DNA of 64,000 nucleotides. It comes from Cellulomonas taurus (lineage in GTDB: Bacteria > Actinomycetota > Actinomycetes > Actinomycetales > Cellulomonadaceae). Shown here piece by piece: positions 26,103 through 34,907 of this stretch (positions are counted from its first letter, which is position 1; each line of letters begins with the position of its first letter). The notes beneath the pieces were generated by a model, which saw only the letters and a list, made by a program, of their open reading frames with translations, was not told where the DNA came from and did no database searches. The translations under genes were made by a program, and so were the position numbers. The stretch spans positions 1,054,001-1,118,000 of the forward strand of contig NZ_CP051884.1 in NCBI RefSeq assembly GCF_012931845.1. The letters are read 5' to 3'.

Positions 26103-26987
26103 TCAGTCCTCGGAGCCGCGCCTGCCCGGTCGGACCCGGCGGTCGGCCACCGCGGCGAGGGTGGCCTCCAGGGCCGCCTGACTGCGGTCGTAGGTGCGCT
26201 GGGCGACGGCGACGAAGACGCAGTCGACCACGGTCAGCTGGGCCAGCCGTGAGGCGGTGGCACCCGAGCGGAAGGTGGTCTCGCGGGCGGCGGTCCGCAG
26301 CACGTGGTCGGCGACCCGGGCCAGCGGGGAGCGGGGGTTGTTGGTGATCGCCACGGTGGTCGCGCCGCGCTCGGAGGCGATCCGCAGCGCGTCCAGGGTG
26401 TCGATGGTGGTGCCGGTGTGGGAGATGGCGATCGCGACGTCGCCGGGGCCGACCAGCGCGGCGCTGACCAGTGCCATGTGGGCGTCCGGGAACGCGAAGG
26501 CCATCCGGCCGATCCGGTGCAGCTTCTGCTGTAGGTCGGCGGCGACGAATCCCGAGGCGCCCACCCCGTACAGGTCGACCCGGTGCGCGGTGACCAGGGT
26601 GTCGACCACGGCCTCCAGCTCGGCCACGGACAGCGAGCGGGCGGTGTCCTCCACGGCGCGGGCGTCGGCGAAGGCGATCTTCTCGATCACGGACGCCAGG
26701 TCGTCGCCGGGGGCGATGTCGCCGGTGGGCGAGGGGCCGTCGCTGTGCTCGCGGGACCCGAGCTCGGTGGCCAGCGCCATCCGGAGCTGGGGGTAGCCGC
26801 GCAGACCGAGTCGACGGCAGAACCGCACCACGGTCGCCTCCGAGGTGTCGCAGGCGGCGGCCAGGTCGGTGATGGTCAGGGTGGAGGCGCGGGCGGGATC
26901 GGCCAGCACGTAGTCGCCGACCCGGCGCATCGCGGGTTGCAGGTCGGCGAGCTGGCTACGCAGCGTGTCGGTGAGCTGATCGGTCAT
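26103..26987 (-). CDS. RpiR/MurR-type transcriptional regulator
   Basis: 294 residues. N-terminal RpiR helix-turn-helix (about 1-77: RVGDYVLADPARASTLTITDLA, ATVVRFCRRLGLRGYPQLR) and a C-terminal SIS sugar-phosphate domain (about 125-255, VDLYGVGASGFVAADLQQKL and AISHTGTTIDTLDAL). By context a MurR-like regulator sensing MurNAc-6-P or a related sugar phosphate. The ATG at 26987 overlaps the murQ stop by 4 nt. It is the last gene of the salvage operon; RpiR-like operator candidates lie in the divergent promoter at 33876-33917. Confidence 0.92.
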   Translation of the reverse strand: MTDQLTDTLRSQLADLQPAMRRVGDYVLADPARASTLTITDLAAACDTSEATVVRFCRRLGLRGYPQLRMALATELGSREHSDGPSPTGDIAPGDDLASVIEKIAFADARAVEDTARSLSVAELEAVVDTLVTAHRVDLYGVGASGFVAADLQQKLHRIGRMAFAFPDAHMALVSAALVGPGDVAIAISHTGTTIDTLDALRIASERGATTVAITNNPRSPLARVADHVLRTAARETTFRSGATASRLAQLTVVDCVFVAVAQRTYDRSQAALEATLAAVADRRVRPGRRGSED

Positions 26988-28048
26988 GTCACCGGTGATC
27001 CTGCCGTGTCGGCGGCGCCGATGGGGCGGTTCGAGGGAGCGTTTCCTCCCGGTGCGGTGGATCCGGCGTGGTCGGCGACCGGGAACGGGGTGCCGGTCAG
27101 CGCGGCGACGGCGGTGCGCACCCCCGACGGGTCGGGGCCACGATCCGGGTCGACGGCCCGATCGAGCGCCGCGCGGGCGGTGTCGGGGTCGACGTCGGCG
27201 AGCAGGGTGACCAGCGCGGTACGCACGTCCTGACCGGCGTCGAGCAGGGCGCGCTCGCAGTCCGGTGCTGGTCGACCGGTGGCCTGGACCAGCATCCGCA
27301 CGGTGCGGGCCCGGAGCTTCCGGTTGGTGGCCCGGACGTCGATCATCAGGTTCGAGAACGTGCGGCCCAGCCGGACCAGGGTGGCGGTGCTGAAGGTGTT
27401 GAGCACCAGCTTCTGGGCGGTGGCGGCCTTCATCCGGGTGGAGCCGGTGACCACCTCCGGGCCGGTGTCGACCAGCACCGCCACATCCGCCAGCCGCGCC
27501 AGGGTCGCCCCCGGGTTCGCGCTCACCAGGGCGGTCCGGGCGCCGACCGCCCGGGCGTGCTCCAGCGCACCCGCGACATACGGGGTCCGGCCGCTCGCGG
27601 CGATCCCGACCACCAGATCGGTGGCTCCGATGTCCGCCACGGCGGCGGCACCGAGCGCCGGGTCGTCCTCCGCGCCCTCGACCGCGGTGACCATCGCCGA
27701 GGGCCCGCCGGCGAGGTGCGCCACGAACCACTCGGTGCCGACGCCGTAGGTCGGGGCGAGTTCGGCGGCGTCCAGCACCCCGAGCCGCCCCGAGGTCCCG
27801 GCGCCGACGTAGTGCACCCGACCCCCGGCGCGGATCGCCTGCACCGCCAGGTCGACCAGGGCGGCCAGTGGTGCCTGGACGGCGGCCACCGCCTCGGTGA
27901 CGGTGCGGTCCTCGGCCGTGATCAGGCGCACCAGCTCGGCGCTGTCCAGCAGGTCGATGGTGCCGGTGCGCGGGTTGCGCTCCTCGGTCGGTGACGCCAG
28001 GGAGAGCAGCGAACGCCAGTCGTCCTCGGTGGGGCGCGATGCGTTCAT
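26984..28048 (-). CDS. murQ: N-acetylmuramic acid 6-phosphate etherase
   Basis: 354 residues. Cleaves the lactyl ether of MurNAc-6-phosphate to GlcNAc-6-phosphate and D-lactate. SIS fold; TEERNPRTGTIDLL at the N-terminus, VGAGTSGRLGVLDAAELAPTYG and VVTGSTRMKAATAQKLVLNT are MurQ signatures, including the catalytic glutamates of the family. The C-terminal 60 residues after the core are variable and rich in Asp, Gly and Pro. Overlaps anmK upstream and the regulator downstream by 4 nt each, so translation is coupled throughout. Confidence 0.96.
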   Translation of the reverse strand: MNASRPTEDDWRSLLSLASPTEERNPRTGTIDLLDSAELVRLITAEDRTVTEAVAAVQAPLAALVDLAVQAIRAGGRVHYVGAGTSGRLGVLDAAELAPTYGVGTEWFVAHLAGGPSAMVTAVEGAEDDPALGAAAVADIGATDLVVGIAASGRTPYVAGALEHARAVGARTALVSANPGATLARLADVAVLVDTGPEVVTGSTRMKAATAQKLVLNTFSTATLVRLGRTFSNLMIDVRATNRKLRARTVRMLVQATGRPAPDCERALLDAGQDVRTALVTLLADVDPDTARAALDRAVDPDRGPDPSGVRTAVAALTGTPFPVADHAGSTAPGGNAPSNRPIGAADTAGSPVT

Positions 28049-29244
28049 GACAGGGTCCTCTCGGGGTGGTGCAGCACCAGCCGGTGTACCGGGGTGTCGG
28101 GCATCGTGGTGCGGGTCAGCGGATGGGGCGTCGGCGGGGTGAGCGAGCCGAGCGCGGCCGGGCGGCGGGCGCCGGTGGTCCGTCGGCCGCCGGGTCCGGT
28201 CGCGGTGCCGGGCAGACCGGCGACGGACAGGAACCCGAGCAGGGCGAACAGGTACGCCTCCTTGGCGTCGACCGGCAGGCCCGCCGCGTCCGAGGTGGCG
28301 ACCCCCGGCAGCAGCGCCGCCAGCCGGCGCATCAGCACCGGGTGGTGCGCGCCGCCGCCGGAGACCAGCACCCGGTCGGGTCGGTACTCGGCGAGCTGAT
28401 CGGCGATGGTGCGGGCGGTCAGCTCCACCAGGGTCGCGGCCAGATCGGCGCCGGTCGGGGCGTCGCTGCCGAGCGTCCGGGCGACATAGCCCGCGTCGAA
28501 CAGCTCCCGGCCGCTGGAACGCGGCACCGGGCCGCGGTAGTACGGCTCGGCGAGCAACCGGTCCAGGGCCACCGGATCGACGGTCCCGGCGGCGGCGAGG
28601 GCGCCGTCCCGGTCGTACGGTTCGCCGGTCAGGTCGCGGATGGCGGCGTCCAGCAGACAGTTCCCCGGCCCGGTGTCCCAGGCGACCACCGGGTCACCGG
28701 GGCCACGCACCACGGTGGCGTTCGCGATCCCGCCGATGTTCACGGCGACCGACACGCGCTCGGGATCGGCCAGCCAGAGAGCGTCCAGCACGGACACCAG
28801 CGGTGCGCCCTGCCCGCCGGCGGCGATGTCCGCGGAACGGAAGTCGTGCACCACGGGTCGTCGGGTGGTCTCGGCGATCCAGGCGGGCTGACCGAGCTGG
28901 AGCGAGCCGAGGGCGGTGCCGTCCGGGTCGACCCAGTGGAACAGGGTCTGGCCGTGCGAGGCGACGACGTCGCTGCGGCCGTCGGCCAGGTCGGCGTCCG
29001 CTGCCCGGGCGACCGTGCCCAGGTGGCGCCCGATCAGGGTGTCCAGCGCGGCGACCTCGCCGACCCCGATCGGGGCGGGTGGCATCGCTGCCTGGATCCG
29101 TGCCCGCAGGTCGTCCGGCCACGGGTACTCGGCCTGGCCGAGCAGGGTCAGGTGCAGGGTGCCGTCGGGGTCGAGCCGGAGGTCGGCGGCGGCGGCGTCC
29201 ACCGCGTCCACCGAGGTCCCGGAGGACAGGGCGAGCACGATCAT
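28045..29244 (-). CDS. anmK: Anhydro-N-acetylmuramic acid kinase
   Basis: 399 residues. Opens the 1,6-anhydro ring of anhMurNAc with water and phosphorylates it, giving MurNAc-6-P for MurQ. ASKHA-fold kinase: LSSGTSVDAVDAA near the N-terminus (family SGTSxDGxD), SHGQTLFH, NIGGIANATVV and WDTGPGNCLLDAA. The presence of AnmK implies that the imported or recycled sugar carries an anhydro end, the product of lytic transglycosylases such as Rpf proteins. Overlaps nagZ-like gene and murQ by 4 nt. Confidence 0.95.
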   Translation of the reverse strand: MIVLALSSGTSVDAVDAAAADLRLDPDGTLHLTLLGQAEYPWPDDLRARIQAAMPPAPIGVGEVAALDTLIGRHLGTVARAADADLADGRSDVVASHGQTLFHWVDPDGTALGSLQLGQPAWIAETTRRPVVHDFRSADIAAGGQGAPLVSVLDALWLADPERVSVAVNIGGIANATVVRGPGDPVVAWDTGPGNCLLDAAIRDLTGEPYDRDGALAAAGTVDPVALDRLLAEPYYRGPVPRSSGRELFDAGYVARTLGSDAPTGADLAATLVELTARTIADQLAEYRPDRVLVSGGGAHHPVLMRRLAALLPGVATSDAAGLPVDAKEAYLFALLGFLSVAGLPGTATGPGGRRTTGARRPAALGSLTPPTPHPLTRTTMPDTPVHRLVLHHPERTLS

Positions 29245-30692
29245 CGGGTCAGCACCTCCACGGCGGCGGTCGCATTCGCCCGCCCGACGCCCCAGGTGAG
29301 CAGGACGTGTCGGGCCGTGGGCGCGGAGTCGGCGGTCCCGGCGTGCAGCACGATCGCCTCCGGGACGGCCGCCAGTACCCCGCGCAGCCGTTCCGCCTCG
29401 CCGGGGTCGGAGGCGGCATCACGGGTGATCACCAGGAGCGGCCCGGGGACGTCGGCCGGCTCGGATGCCGCGGTGGTGGCGGTGGGCCACCGATCGAGCA
29501 CCGCGCGGCTCAGGTGGGTGGCGACTCGTCCGGCCGCGTGGTCGAGGCGGGTGCGCAGGTCGATCAGCAGCGGGGGAGCGGTGACGGTGACCGGGGTCGA
29601 GCCGTCGGCCCAGCGCACGGCACGGCGCGCCGCCCGCAGTCCGACCTCGGTCAACCGGGCCTCCGCCGCCGCCAGGGCGTCGGGACCGGCGATCCGACGA
29701 CGCACCGCGCGGCTCTCGCATCCGAGCCGCGCGGTGCGCGCCACCGACTCGACCAGAGGTCCGGTGTCGAGTCGGCCCGAGCGAACGGCGGCCGTGACTG
29801 CCGCGTGCGCGCTGCGGTACAGGGCCTCGTCATCACGGTCGACCGTGGTGCCGAGGCAGAGCAGGTCGGCCCCGGCGAGCAGCGCGCGCACGCACGCCTC
29901 GCCGAAGCCGGGGTCCCGGGCGACCGCACCCATGTCCAGGGCGTCGGTGATCACCGGGCCGGTCAGGCCGAGATCGCGGGCGCGGGCGGTGACCGCGGGG
30001 TCCAGGGTCGCGGGCAGGTCCGAGCCGAGGGCGGGCAGCACGACGTGGCCGGTCATCAGCGCGTCGATGCCCGCCGCTACCGCAGCCTGGAACGGGGGCA
30101 GGTCGCGGCGCTCCCAGGTCGGGAGGTCGTCCGGCACCACCGGTAGCGACAGGTGCGAGTCGACGCGGGTGGCGCCGTGCCCGGGGAAGTGCTTCCCGCA
30201 GGCCGCGACCCCGGCCTCGTGCAGCCCGGCCAGGAACGCGGTGGCGTGCCGGGACACCCGCTCCGGGGTGTTGCCGAACGCGCGCACCCCGATCACCGGG
30301 TTGTCGGCCGCGGAGTTCACGTCCAGCACCGGCGCCAGATCCAGGTCGACCCCGGCGGCCGACAGCAGGTCGCCGAGCGCCCGTCCGGCCTCGCGGGTCA
30401 GCTCCGGGTCGTCGACCGCGCCGAGCGCGCCGGCCCCGGGCAGGGCGGAGCCGGTGGTGGCCTGGAGGCGGGTCACGTCGCCGCCCTCCTCGTCCACCGC
30501 GACCACCAGCCCCGCGTCGTGCAGCGAGCGGGTGAGTGCCGCGGTGGTGGCCAGGTCCGGGGTGTTGTGCGCGAACAGCACCACCCCGGCCAGCCCGTCG
30601 GCGGCGGCGTCGCGCAGCCAGTCCGGCATCCGGGTGCCGGAGAACCCGGCGAGCAGGACGCCGTTGACCAGGCGGTCCAGGTCCGCGGTCAT
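29241..30692 (-). CDS. nagZ: Beta-N-acetylhexosaminidase, GH3 (NagZ-like)
   Basis: 483 residues, no signal peptide, so cytoplasmic. GH3 hexosaminidase that removes GlcNAc from GlcNAc-anhMurNAc or muropeptides. Seen: the NagZ loop motif KHFPGHGATRVDSH with catalytic Asp-His dyad, the nucleophile region ITDALDMGAV, and the VVAVDEEGGDVTRL strand. About 140 residues longer than E. coli NagZ, with an extra C-terminal domain after residue about 330. Its intracellular location means that the neighbouring ABC system must import the uncut disaccharide. Confidence 0.92.
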   Translation of the reverse strand: MTADLDRLVNGVLLAGFSGTRMPDWLRDAAADGLAGVVLFAHNTPDLATTAALTRSLHDAGLVVAVDEEGGDVTRLQATTGSALPGAGALGAVDDPELTREAGRALGDLLSAAGVDLDLAPVLDVNSAADNPVIGVRAFGNTPERVSRHATAFLAGLHEAGVAACGKHFPGHGATRVDSHLSLPVVPDDLPTWERRDLPPFQAAVAAGIDALMTGHVVLPALGSDLPATLDPAVTARARDLGLTGPVITDALDMGAVARDPGFGEACVRALLAGADLLCLGTTVDRDDEALYRSAHAAVTAAVRSGRLDTGPLVESVARTARLGCESRAVRRRIAGPDALAAAEARLTEVGLRAARRAVRWADGSTPVTVTAPPLLIDLRTRLDHAAGRVATHLSRAVLDRWPTATTAASEPADVPGPLLVITRDAASDPGEAERLRGVLAAVPEAIVLHAGTADSAPTARHVLLTWGVGRANATAAVEVLTR

Positions 30693-31546
30693 CCCTTCAC
30701 CGCCCCGGCGGCCAGCCCGGAGGTGAGGTTGCGCTGCACCAGGACGAAGAACACCAGCACCGGCACCGTGATCAGGGTCGACGCGGCCATGACCGCACCC
30801 CAGTCGGTGGCGTTCTCCCCGAAGAACTTCTGCAGTCCGACGGCGACGGTGTAGTTCGCCGAGTCGGACATGAAGGTCAGCGCGAAGATGAACTCGTTCC
30901 AGGCGGTGATGAAGCTGAACACGCTGGTGGCGACGACGCCCGGGGCGACCAGCGGCACCAGGATCGACCAGAACATCCGGCCCCAGGAGGCGCCGTCCAT
31001 GTAGGCGGCCTCCTCGATCTCCTTCGGCACGGCGGCGACGAACCCGCGCAGGGTCCAGATCGCGAACGGCAGCGAGAAGGCCAGGTAGACGATGGACAGC
31101 CCGAGCAGGGAGTTGAGCATCTGCAGGGTGCGGGCCTGGAGGAACAGCGGGATGACCAGCGCCTCCAGCGGGACCATCTGCACGATCAGCACCAGGACCA
31201 GCACGGCGGTGCGGAACCGGAACCGGAACCGTGCGACGGCCACCGCGGCGAGCAGCGCCACCAGGGCGGAGACGACCACGGTCAGGCCGGCCACGACGAT
31301 CGAGTTCCGCAGGTAGACGCCGAAGCCGCCGTCGTCGATCACCCGGATGAAGTTGTCCAGGGTCAGGTGGGTGGGCACCAGCTGGGCACCGCGCCGGGCG
31401 GCATTGGCGTCGAAGGCGGTGGAGATCATCCAGTACGCCGGGAAGATCGCCACCAGGATCACCGCCGCCACTCCGACCGCCTTGGCGATCCGGGCGGTCG
31501 TGTGTCGCCGGGACGGCCGGCGGGCGGTCAGGACGTCGGCGCTCAC
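30689..31546 (-). CDS. Carbohydrate ABC transporter permease (MalG-like)
   Basis: 285 residues from a GTG that overlaps the stop of the other permease (GTGA). Six membrane helices; the cytoplasmic EAA loop EEAAYMDGASWGRMFWSILVP is the contact site for the ATPase. CUT1 family. An in-frame extension upstream overlaps the first permease out of frame and is not used. Downstream, its stop overlaps the nagZ start by 4 nt. Confidence 0.93.
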   Translation of the reverse strand: MSADVLTARRPSRRHTTARIAKAVGVAAVILVAIFPAYWMISTAFDANAARRGAQLVPTHLTLDNFIRVIDDGGFGVYLRNSIVVAGLTVVVSALVALLAAVAVARFRFRFRTAVLVLVLIVQMVPLEALVIPLFLQARTLQMLNSLLGLSIVYLAFSLPFAIWTLRGFVAAVPKEIEEAAYMDGASWGRMFWSILVPLVAPGVVATSVFSFITAWNEFIFALTFMSDSANYTVAVGLQKFFGENATDWGAVMAASTLITVPVLVFFVLVQRNLTSGLAAGAVKG

Positions 31547-32487
31547 AGCTCGTCCTCCTTGAACAGGGTGCGCAGGTACACCACGGTGATGCCGAGCAGG
31601 ATCAGGGTGAGCAGGACGGCGATCGCCGAGCCCATCCCGTACTTGCCCTGGGCGAAGGACTGGATGTACGACCACACGCCGAGGTTGAACACCTCTTTGT
31701 TGCCGCCGTTGCCACCGGGCATCAGGTAGATCTGGGTGAAGACCTTGAAGTCCCAGATGGTCGACAGGATGGTCACCACCGCGAACACCGGGCGCAGGAC
31801 CGGCACGGTGATCGCCCGGAACCGGCGCCAGGCCCCGGCCCCGTCCATCGTGGCCGCCTCGTACAGCTCGGTCGGCACGGTCATCAATCCGGCCAGCACG
31901 GTGATCGCGACGAACGGGAAGCCGTGGTGCACCACGTTGAGGGTGGCGATGGCGTAGAAGGTGAACCGGTCGGTGAACCAGTTGGTGGTCGCCGGGTCGA
32001 TCAGGCCGAGCCCGTCCAGCACCGAGGACACCAGGCCGTTCAGCGGGTCGAACAGCCAGATGAACACGTAGGTCCCGGTGACCGCCGGCACCGCCCAGGC
32101 GACCATGATCGCGGTGGAGCAGATGGTGCGCCAGGTCCGTCCCAGGGTGTTCAGGAACAGGGCGACCGCGGTGCCGAAGGTGACGGTGAGCGCGACGCAG
32201 ACGGCCGCGAAGCCGACGGTGTTCGGCAGCACCACGGTCCACAGGAACCGGTCGCCGAGCACCTCCCGGTAGTTGTCCAGGCCGATGTAGTTGTCCTCGC
32301 CGGAGGCGATCTGGCGCAGTCCGTAGTCCTGGAAGGACAGCAGGACCACCCGGATCAACGGCCAGAGCAGCAGCACCGCCAGGACCGCGAGCGCGGGGGC
32401 GAGCAGCAGCCAGGGCCGCCCGCGGGTGAGGCGCCGACGCGCGCTCACCCGCGGACGTGCCGTGGGGGGAGTGGTGACGGTGGTCAT
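31543..32487 (-). CDS. Carbohydrate ABC transporter permease (MalF-like)
   Basis: 314 residues, six helices after an arginine-rich cytoplasmic N-terminus, EAA loop YEAATMDGAGAWRRFRAITVP. Forms the channel together with the MalG-like partner. No ATPase is encoded in the cluster; actinobacterial CUT1 importers usually share one MsiK-type ATPase encoded elsewhere. Confidence 0.93.
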   Translation of the reverse strand: MTTVTTPPTARPRVSARRRLTRGRPWLLLAPALAVLAVLLLWPLIRVVLLSFQDYGLRQIASGEDNYIGLDNYREVLGDRFLWTVVLPNTVGFAAVCVALTVTFGTAVALFLNTLGRTWRTICSTAIMVAWAVPAVTGTYVFIWLFDPLNGLVSSVLDGLGLIDPATTNWFTDRFTFYAIATLNVVHHGFPFVAITVLAGLMTVPTELYEAATMDGAGAWRRFRAITVPVLRPVFAVVTILSTIWDFKVFTQIYLMPGGNGGNKEVFNLGVWSYIQSFAQGKYGMGSAIAVLLTLILLGITVVYLRTLFKEDEL

Positions 32488-33785
32488 CCGGCGAAGGTGG
32501 CGTTCATGTCGTCGGCGGCGGTGCTGGTGGCCTGCTCCACGGTCTGCTTGCCGGAGAGGATCGACTGCAGCATGGTCTCCACCGTCTTCTTGCCCTGGAT
32601 CTGGCCGTACAGCGGGGTGACCGGCAGCGAGGCGCCGCCGTCGACCATCTGCTGCGCGAACGGCGCGACCAGCGGGTCGTCCGACTCGGCGGCTGCCTCG
32701 AGCAGCGACGCCTGACCCGGGAAGTAGTTCGCCTCGTCGGCCCAGCGCTGGGCGAACTCGCCGGTGGACATCATCTGGACGAACTCCCAGGCGAGGTCCT
32801 GCTTGTCGCTCTCGTTGAAGATGCCCAGGTGCGAGCCGCCCAGGAACGACGGCGAGATGCCCTCGTCCTGACCGGGGATCGGGAAGGCGCCGATCTTGCC
32901 CTCCAGGTCGGGGGCGTCGGTGAGGATCGTCTTCGGGGTCCAGGACCCGGTGATCATCATCGCGGCGTCGCCCTGCTCGAAGGCCTTGAGGAGGTCGGTC
33001 TCCTTCCAGGTGGTCGCGGCGGCGGTGGAGACGCCGTCCTGCAGCGCCATGTCGGTGTAGAACTCGATGCCTTCGCGCGCGGCGTCCGAGTCGATGCCCG
33101 AGGTCCAGGTGTCGCCGTCCTGCTCCGCGATCTGCCCGCCCGCGCCCCAGACGAACGGCATGACGCCGTACTGGCTGTCACCGGCGATCGGCCACGCGGT
33201 GGTGTCCGGGAAGGTCTGCTTCAGGGTGAGGGCGGCCTGGCGGAGCTCGTCCCAGGTGGTCGGCACCGCGATCCCGGCCTGCTCGAACAGGTCGGTCCGG
33301 TACACGAAGGAGCGCACGCCCGCGTACCAGGGCATGCCGTACAGCGCGCCGTCCACGGTGCCCGCTTCCTGCAGGCCGGGCACCAGGTCGTCGTCCAGGC
33401 CGGCGTCCGCTACCAGGTCGGTGAGGTCGGCGAGCGCGCCCACCTCCGCGAACTCCGGCGTCCAGGTGGTGCCGATCTCGGCGACGTCCGGCGTCGTCCC
33501 GCCCGCGATGGCGGTGGTGAACTTGTCGTGGGCGGAGGCCCAGGGCTGGAACTGCACGTCCAGCGTGGCACCGGTCTGCTCCTCGAAGGCCGTGGCGACC
33601 TCGTCGAAGAACGGATCGGCGTCCGGGTTGGTGCCCTCCATGATCCAGACCGTGAGCGTCTGGCCGGACCAGTCGCCGTCGGTGCCGGAGCTGGCGGCGG
33701 CGTCGCCACCGCCGGAGCCGCAGGCGGCCAGGGTGAGCGAGAGGCCCAGGGTGAGGGCGGCGATGGGCAGAGATGAGCGTGTCAT
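32484..33785 (-). CDS. Sugar-binding lipoprotein of ABC importer
   Basis: 433 residues. Signal peptide with lipobox LAAC (cleavage before Cys near residue 22), then a glycine/serine linker and an extracellular solute-binding family 1 fold. It captures the sugar outside the membrane. Its operon partners imply a peptidoglycan-derived ligand such as GlcNAc-anhMurNAc or GlcNAc-MurNAc; the sequence alone does not fix the ligand. First gene of the leftward operon, divergent from the BadF-type kinase. Confidence 0.92.
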   Translation of the reverse strand: MTRSSLPIAALTLGLSLTLAACGSGGGDAAASSGTDGDWSGQTLTVWIMEGTNPDADPFFDEVATAFEEQTGATLDVQFQPWASAHDKFTTAIAGGTTPDVAEIGTTWTPEFAEVGALADLTDLVADAGLDDDLVPGLQEAGTVDGALYGMPWYAGVRSFVYRTDLFEQAGIAVPTTWDELRQAALTLKQTFPDTTAWPIAGDSQYGVMPFVWGAGGQIAEQDGDTWTSGIDSDAAREGIEFYTDMALQDGVSTAAATTWKETDLLKAFEQGDAAMMITGSWTPKTILTDAPDLEGKIGAFPIPGQDEGISPSFLGGSHLGIFNESDKQDLAWEFVQMMSTGEFAQRWADEANYFPGQASLLEAAAESDDPLVAPFAQQMVDGGASLPVTPLYGQIQGKKTVETMLQSILSGKQTVEQATSTAADDMNATFAG

Positions 33786-33875
33786 GCTCGGACTCCTCTT
33801 CGAACCGATCGGAAGGACACGTCAGGGGGTACGCGTCCACGCCGCCGATGTCGCTCCGGCGGCCGTGGCTACGAC

Positions 33876-33917
33876 GGTAGAGAATCTACATTGCGAGTCT
33901 GTTGCATGTAAATTACC
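33876..33917. promoter_or_regulatory. Divergent operator region, two RpiR-like sites
   Basis: GGTAGAGAATCTACA (33876-33890) contains the perfect inverted repeat GTAGA-GAA-TCTAC, close to the TGTA-N7-TACA form used by RpiR-family regulators such as HexR. A second, shorter relative TGTAAATTACC (33907-33917) overlaps the kinase -10. Both lie between the binding-protein gene and the kinase, where the cluster regulator would be expected to act. Confidence 0.5.
33909..33914 (+). promoter_or_regulatory. -10 element TAAATT of the leaderless kinase gene
   Basis: TAAATT lies 6 nt before the kinase ATG and inside the second RpiR-like site. Confidence 0.5.
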
Positions 33918-33920
33918 AAC

Positions 33921-34898
33921 ATGGGTGAACGGAGACCATGCGTGGACCTCGTCCTGGGTGCGGACATCGGCGGTACGTCCACCCGCGTCGCCGTGCTGGC
34001 GGCCGACGGGCGCGTGCTCGGCACCGGTCGCTCCGCGGGCGGGAACCTGCGCTCCGTCCCCGCCGACCTGGTGCGCGAGCGGCTCGGCGAGGCGCTACGG
34101 CAGGCGGCCGCCGGGCTGCCGACCGGCGCGCGCATCGTGGCGGCGCACCTCGGGATCGCCGGTGCCGGGGGCGCGGGACGGGCGGCGGCGGAGTCGGTGG
34201 TCCGCGAGGCGTGGCCGCTCGGTGAGGTCTGGGCGGCTGCCCCGACGGTCGGTGACGACCTGTCCATCGCCTTCGCTGCCGGATCGACCGGAGGTGACGG
34301 GCTGCTGCTGCTCGCCGGGACGGGTGCCGTCGCGTGCCGGTTCGCCGCGGGGCGGCCGGTGGCCCGGGCGGACGGGCTCGGCTGGCTGCTCGGCGACCGT
34401 GGCTCGGGGGTGTGGTTCGGACTCGGGGCGCTGCGGGCGGTGGCCGGGGAGCTCGACGGCACCGGGCCGTCGACGGCGCTCACGGCGATCGTCCTGGACG
34501 AGCTGGGGCTGCGGGACGCCGACCCCCGGCAGGGCCTGATCGCGGCGGCGCACGACGTCCCGGTGGCGGCGCACGGTCGGTGGGCGCCCGCGGTGATGAC
34601 GGCGGCCCGCGCCGGGGACGACGTCGCGGTCGCGCTGGTGCAGGAGGGCGTGGCCGCCCTGCTGCGGACCGCCGGGGCGATCGGATCGCAGGTCCCGGAG
34701 GTCGTCCTGGCGGGCTCGTTGCTGGTCGAGGACACGCCCGTGCGGGCCGGTGTGCTGGAGGGGTTGACCGTTCCGGCGCTGGATGCGCGCGCACCGGTGG
34801 TCGGGGCGCTGGCCCTCGCGGCCCGGGCGGCCGGCTGGCCCGAGGTCGATCGCGCCGCGCTCACCGCGGGCCTGTCGGGCGATCGCCGCACCTCCTAG
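33921..34898 (+). CDS. BadF/BadG-type amino-sugar kinase
   Basis: 325 residues. ASKHA-fold kinase of the BadF/BadG/BcrA/BcrD group that also holds eukaryotic GlcNAc kinase and clostridial MurK. Phosphate loop GADIGGTSTR at the N-terminus, second loop LLLAGTGAVA and GDRGSGVWFG, all typical. By position it should phosphorylate the GlcNAc freed by NagZ, or MurNAc from a reducing disaccharide. ATG 33921 fits the leaderless pattern; a GTG at 33942 with GGAG 7 nt upstream is an alternative start that keeps the whole fold. Its stop TAG doubles as part of the next gene's -10. Confidence 0.88.
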   Translation: MGERRPCVDLVLGADIGGTSTRVAVLAADGRVLGTGRSAGGNLRSVPADLVRERLGEALRQAAAGLPTGARIVAAHLGIAGAGGAGRAAAESVVREAWPLGEVWAAAPTVGDDLSIAFAAGSTGGDGLLLLAGTGAVACRFAAGRPVARADGLGWLLGDRGSGVWFGLGALRAVAGELDGTGPSTALTAIVLDELGLRDADPRQGLIAAAHDVPVAAHGRWAPAVMTAARAGDDVAVALVQEGVAALLRTAGAIGSQVPEVVLAGSLLVEDTPVRAGVLEGLTVPALDARAPVVGALALAARAAGWPEVDRAALTAGLSGDRRTS

Positions 34899-34901
34899 AG
34901 T
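34896..34901 (+). promoter_or_regulatory. -10 element TAGAGT of the leaderless Nudix gene
   Basis: TAGAGT begins with the TAG stop codon of the kinase and ends 6 nt before the Nudix ATG. Confidence 0.5.
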
Positions 34902-34907
34902 CGGCCC

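Noticed and set aside
26103-27731. A 542-residue fusion reading of the RpiR-type gene
   Set aside because: The first 248 codons are out-of-frame murQ; the regulator starts at the ATG at 26987 in a 4-nt overlap.
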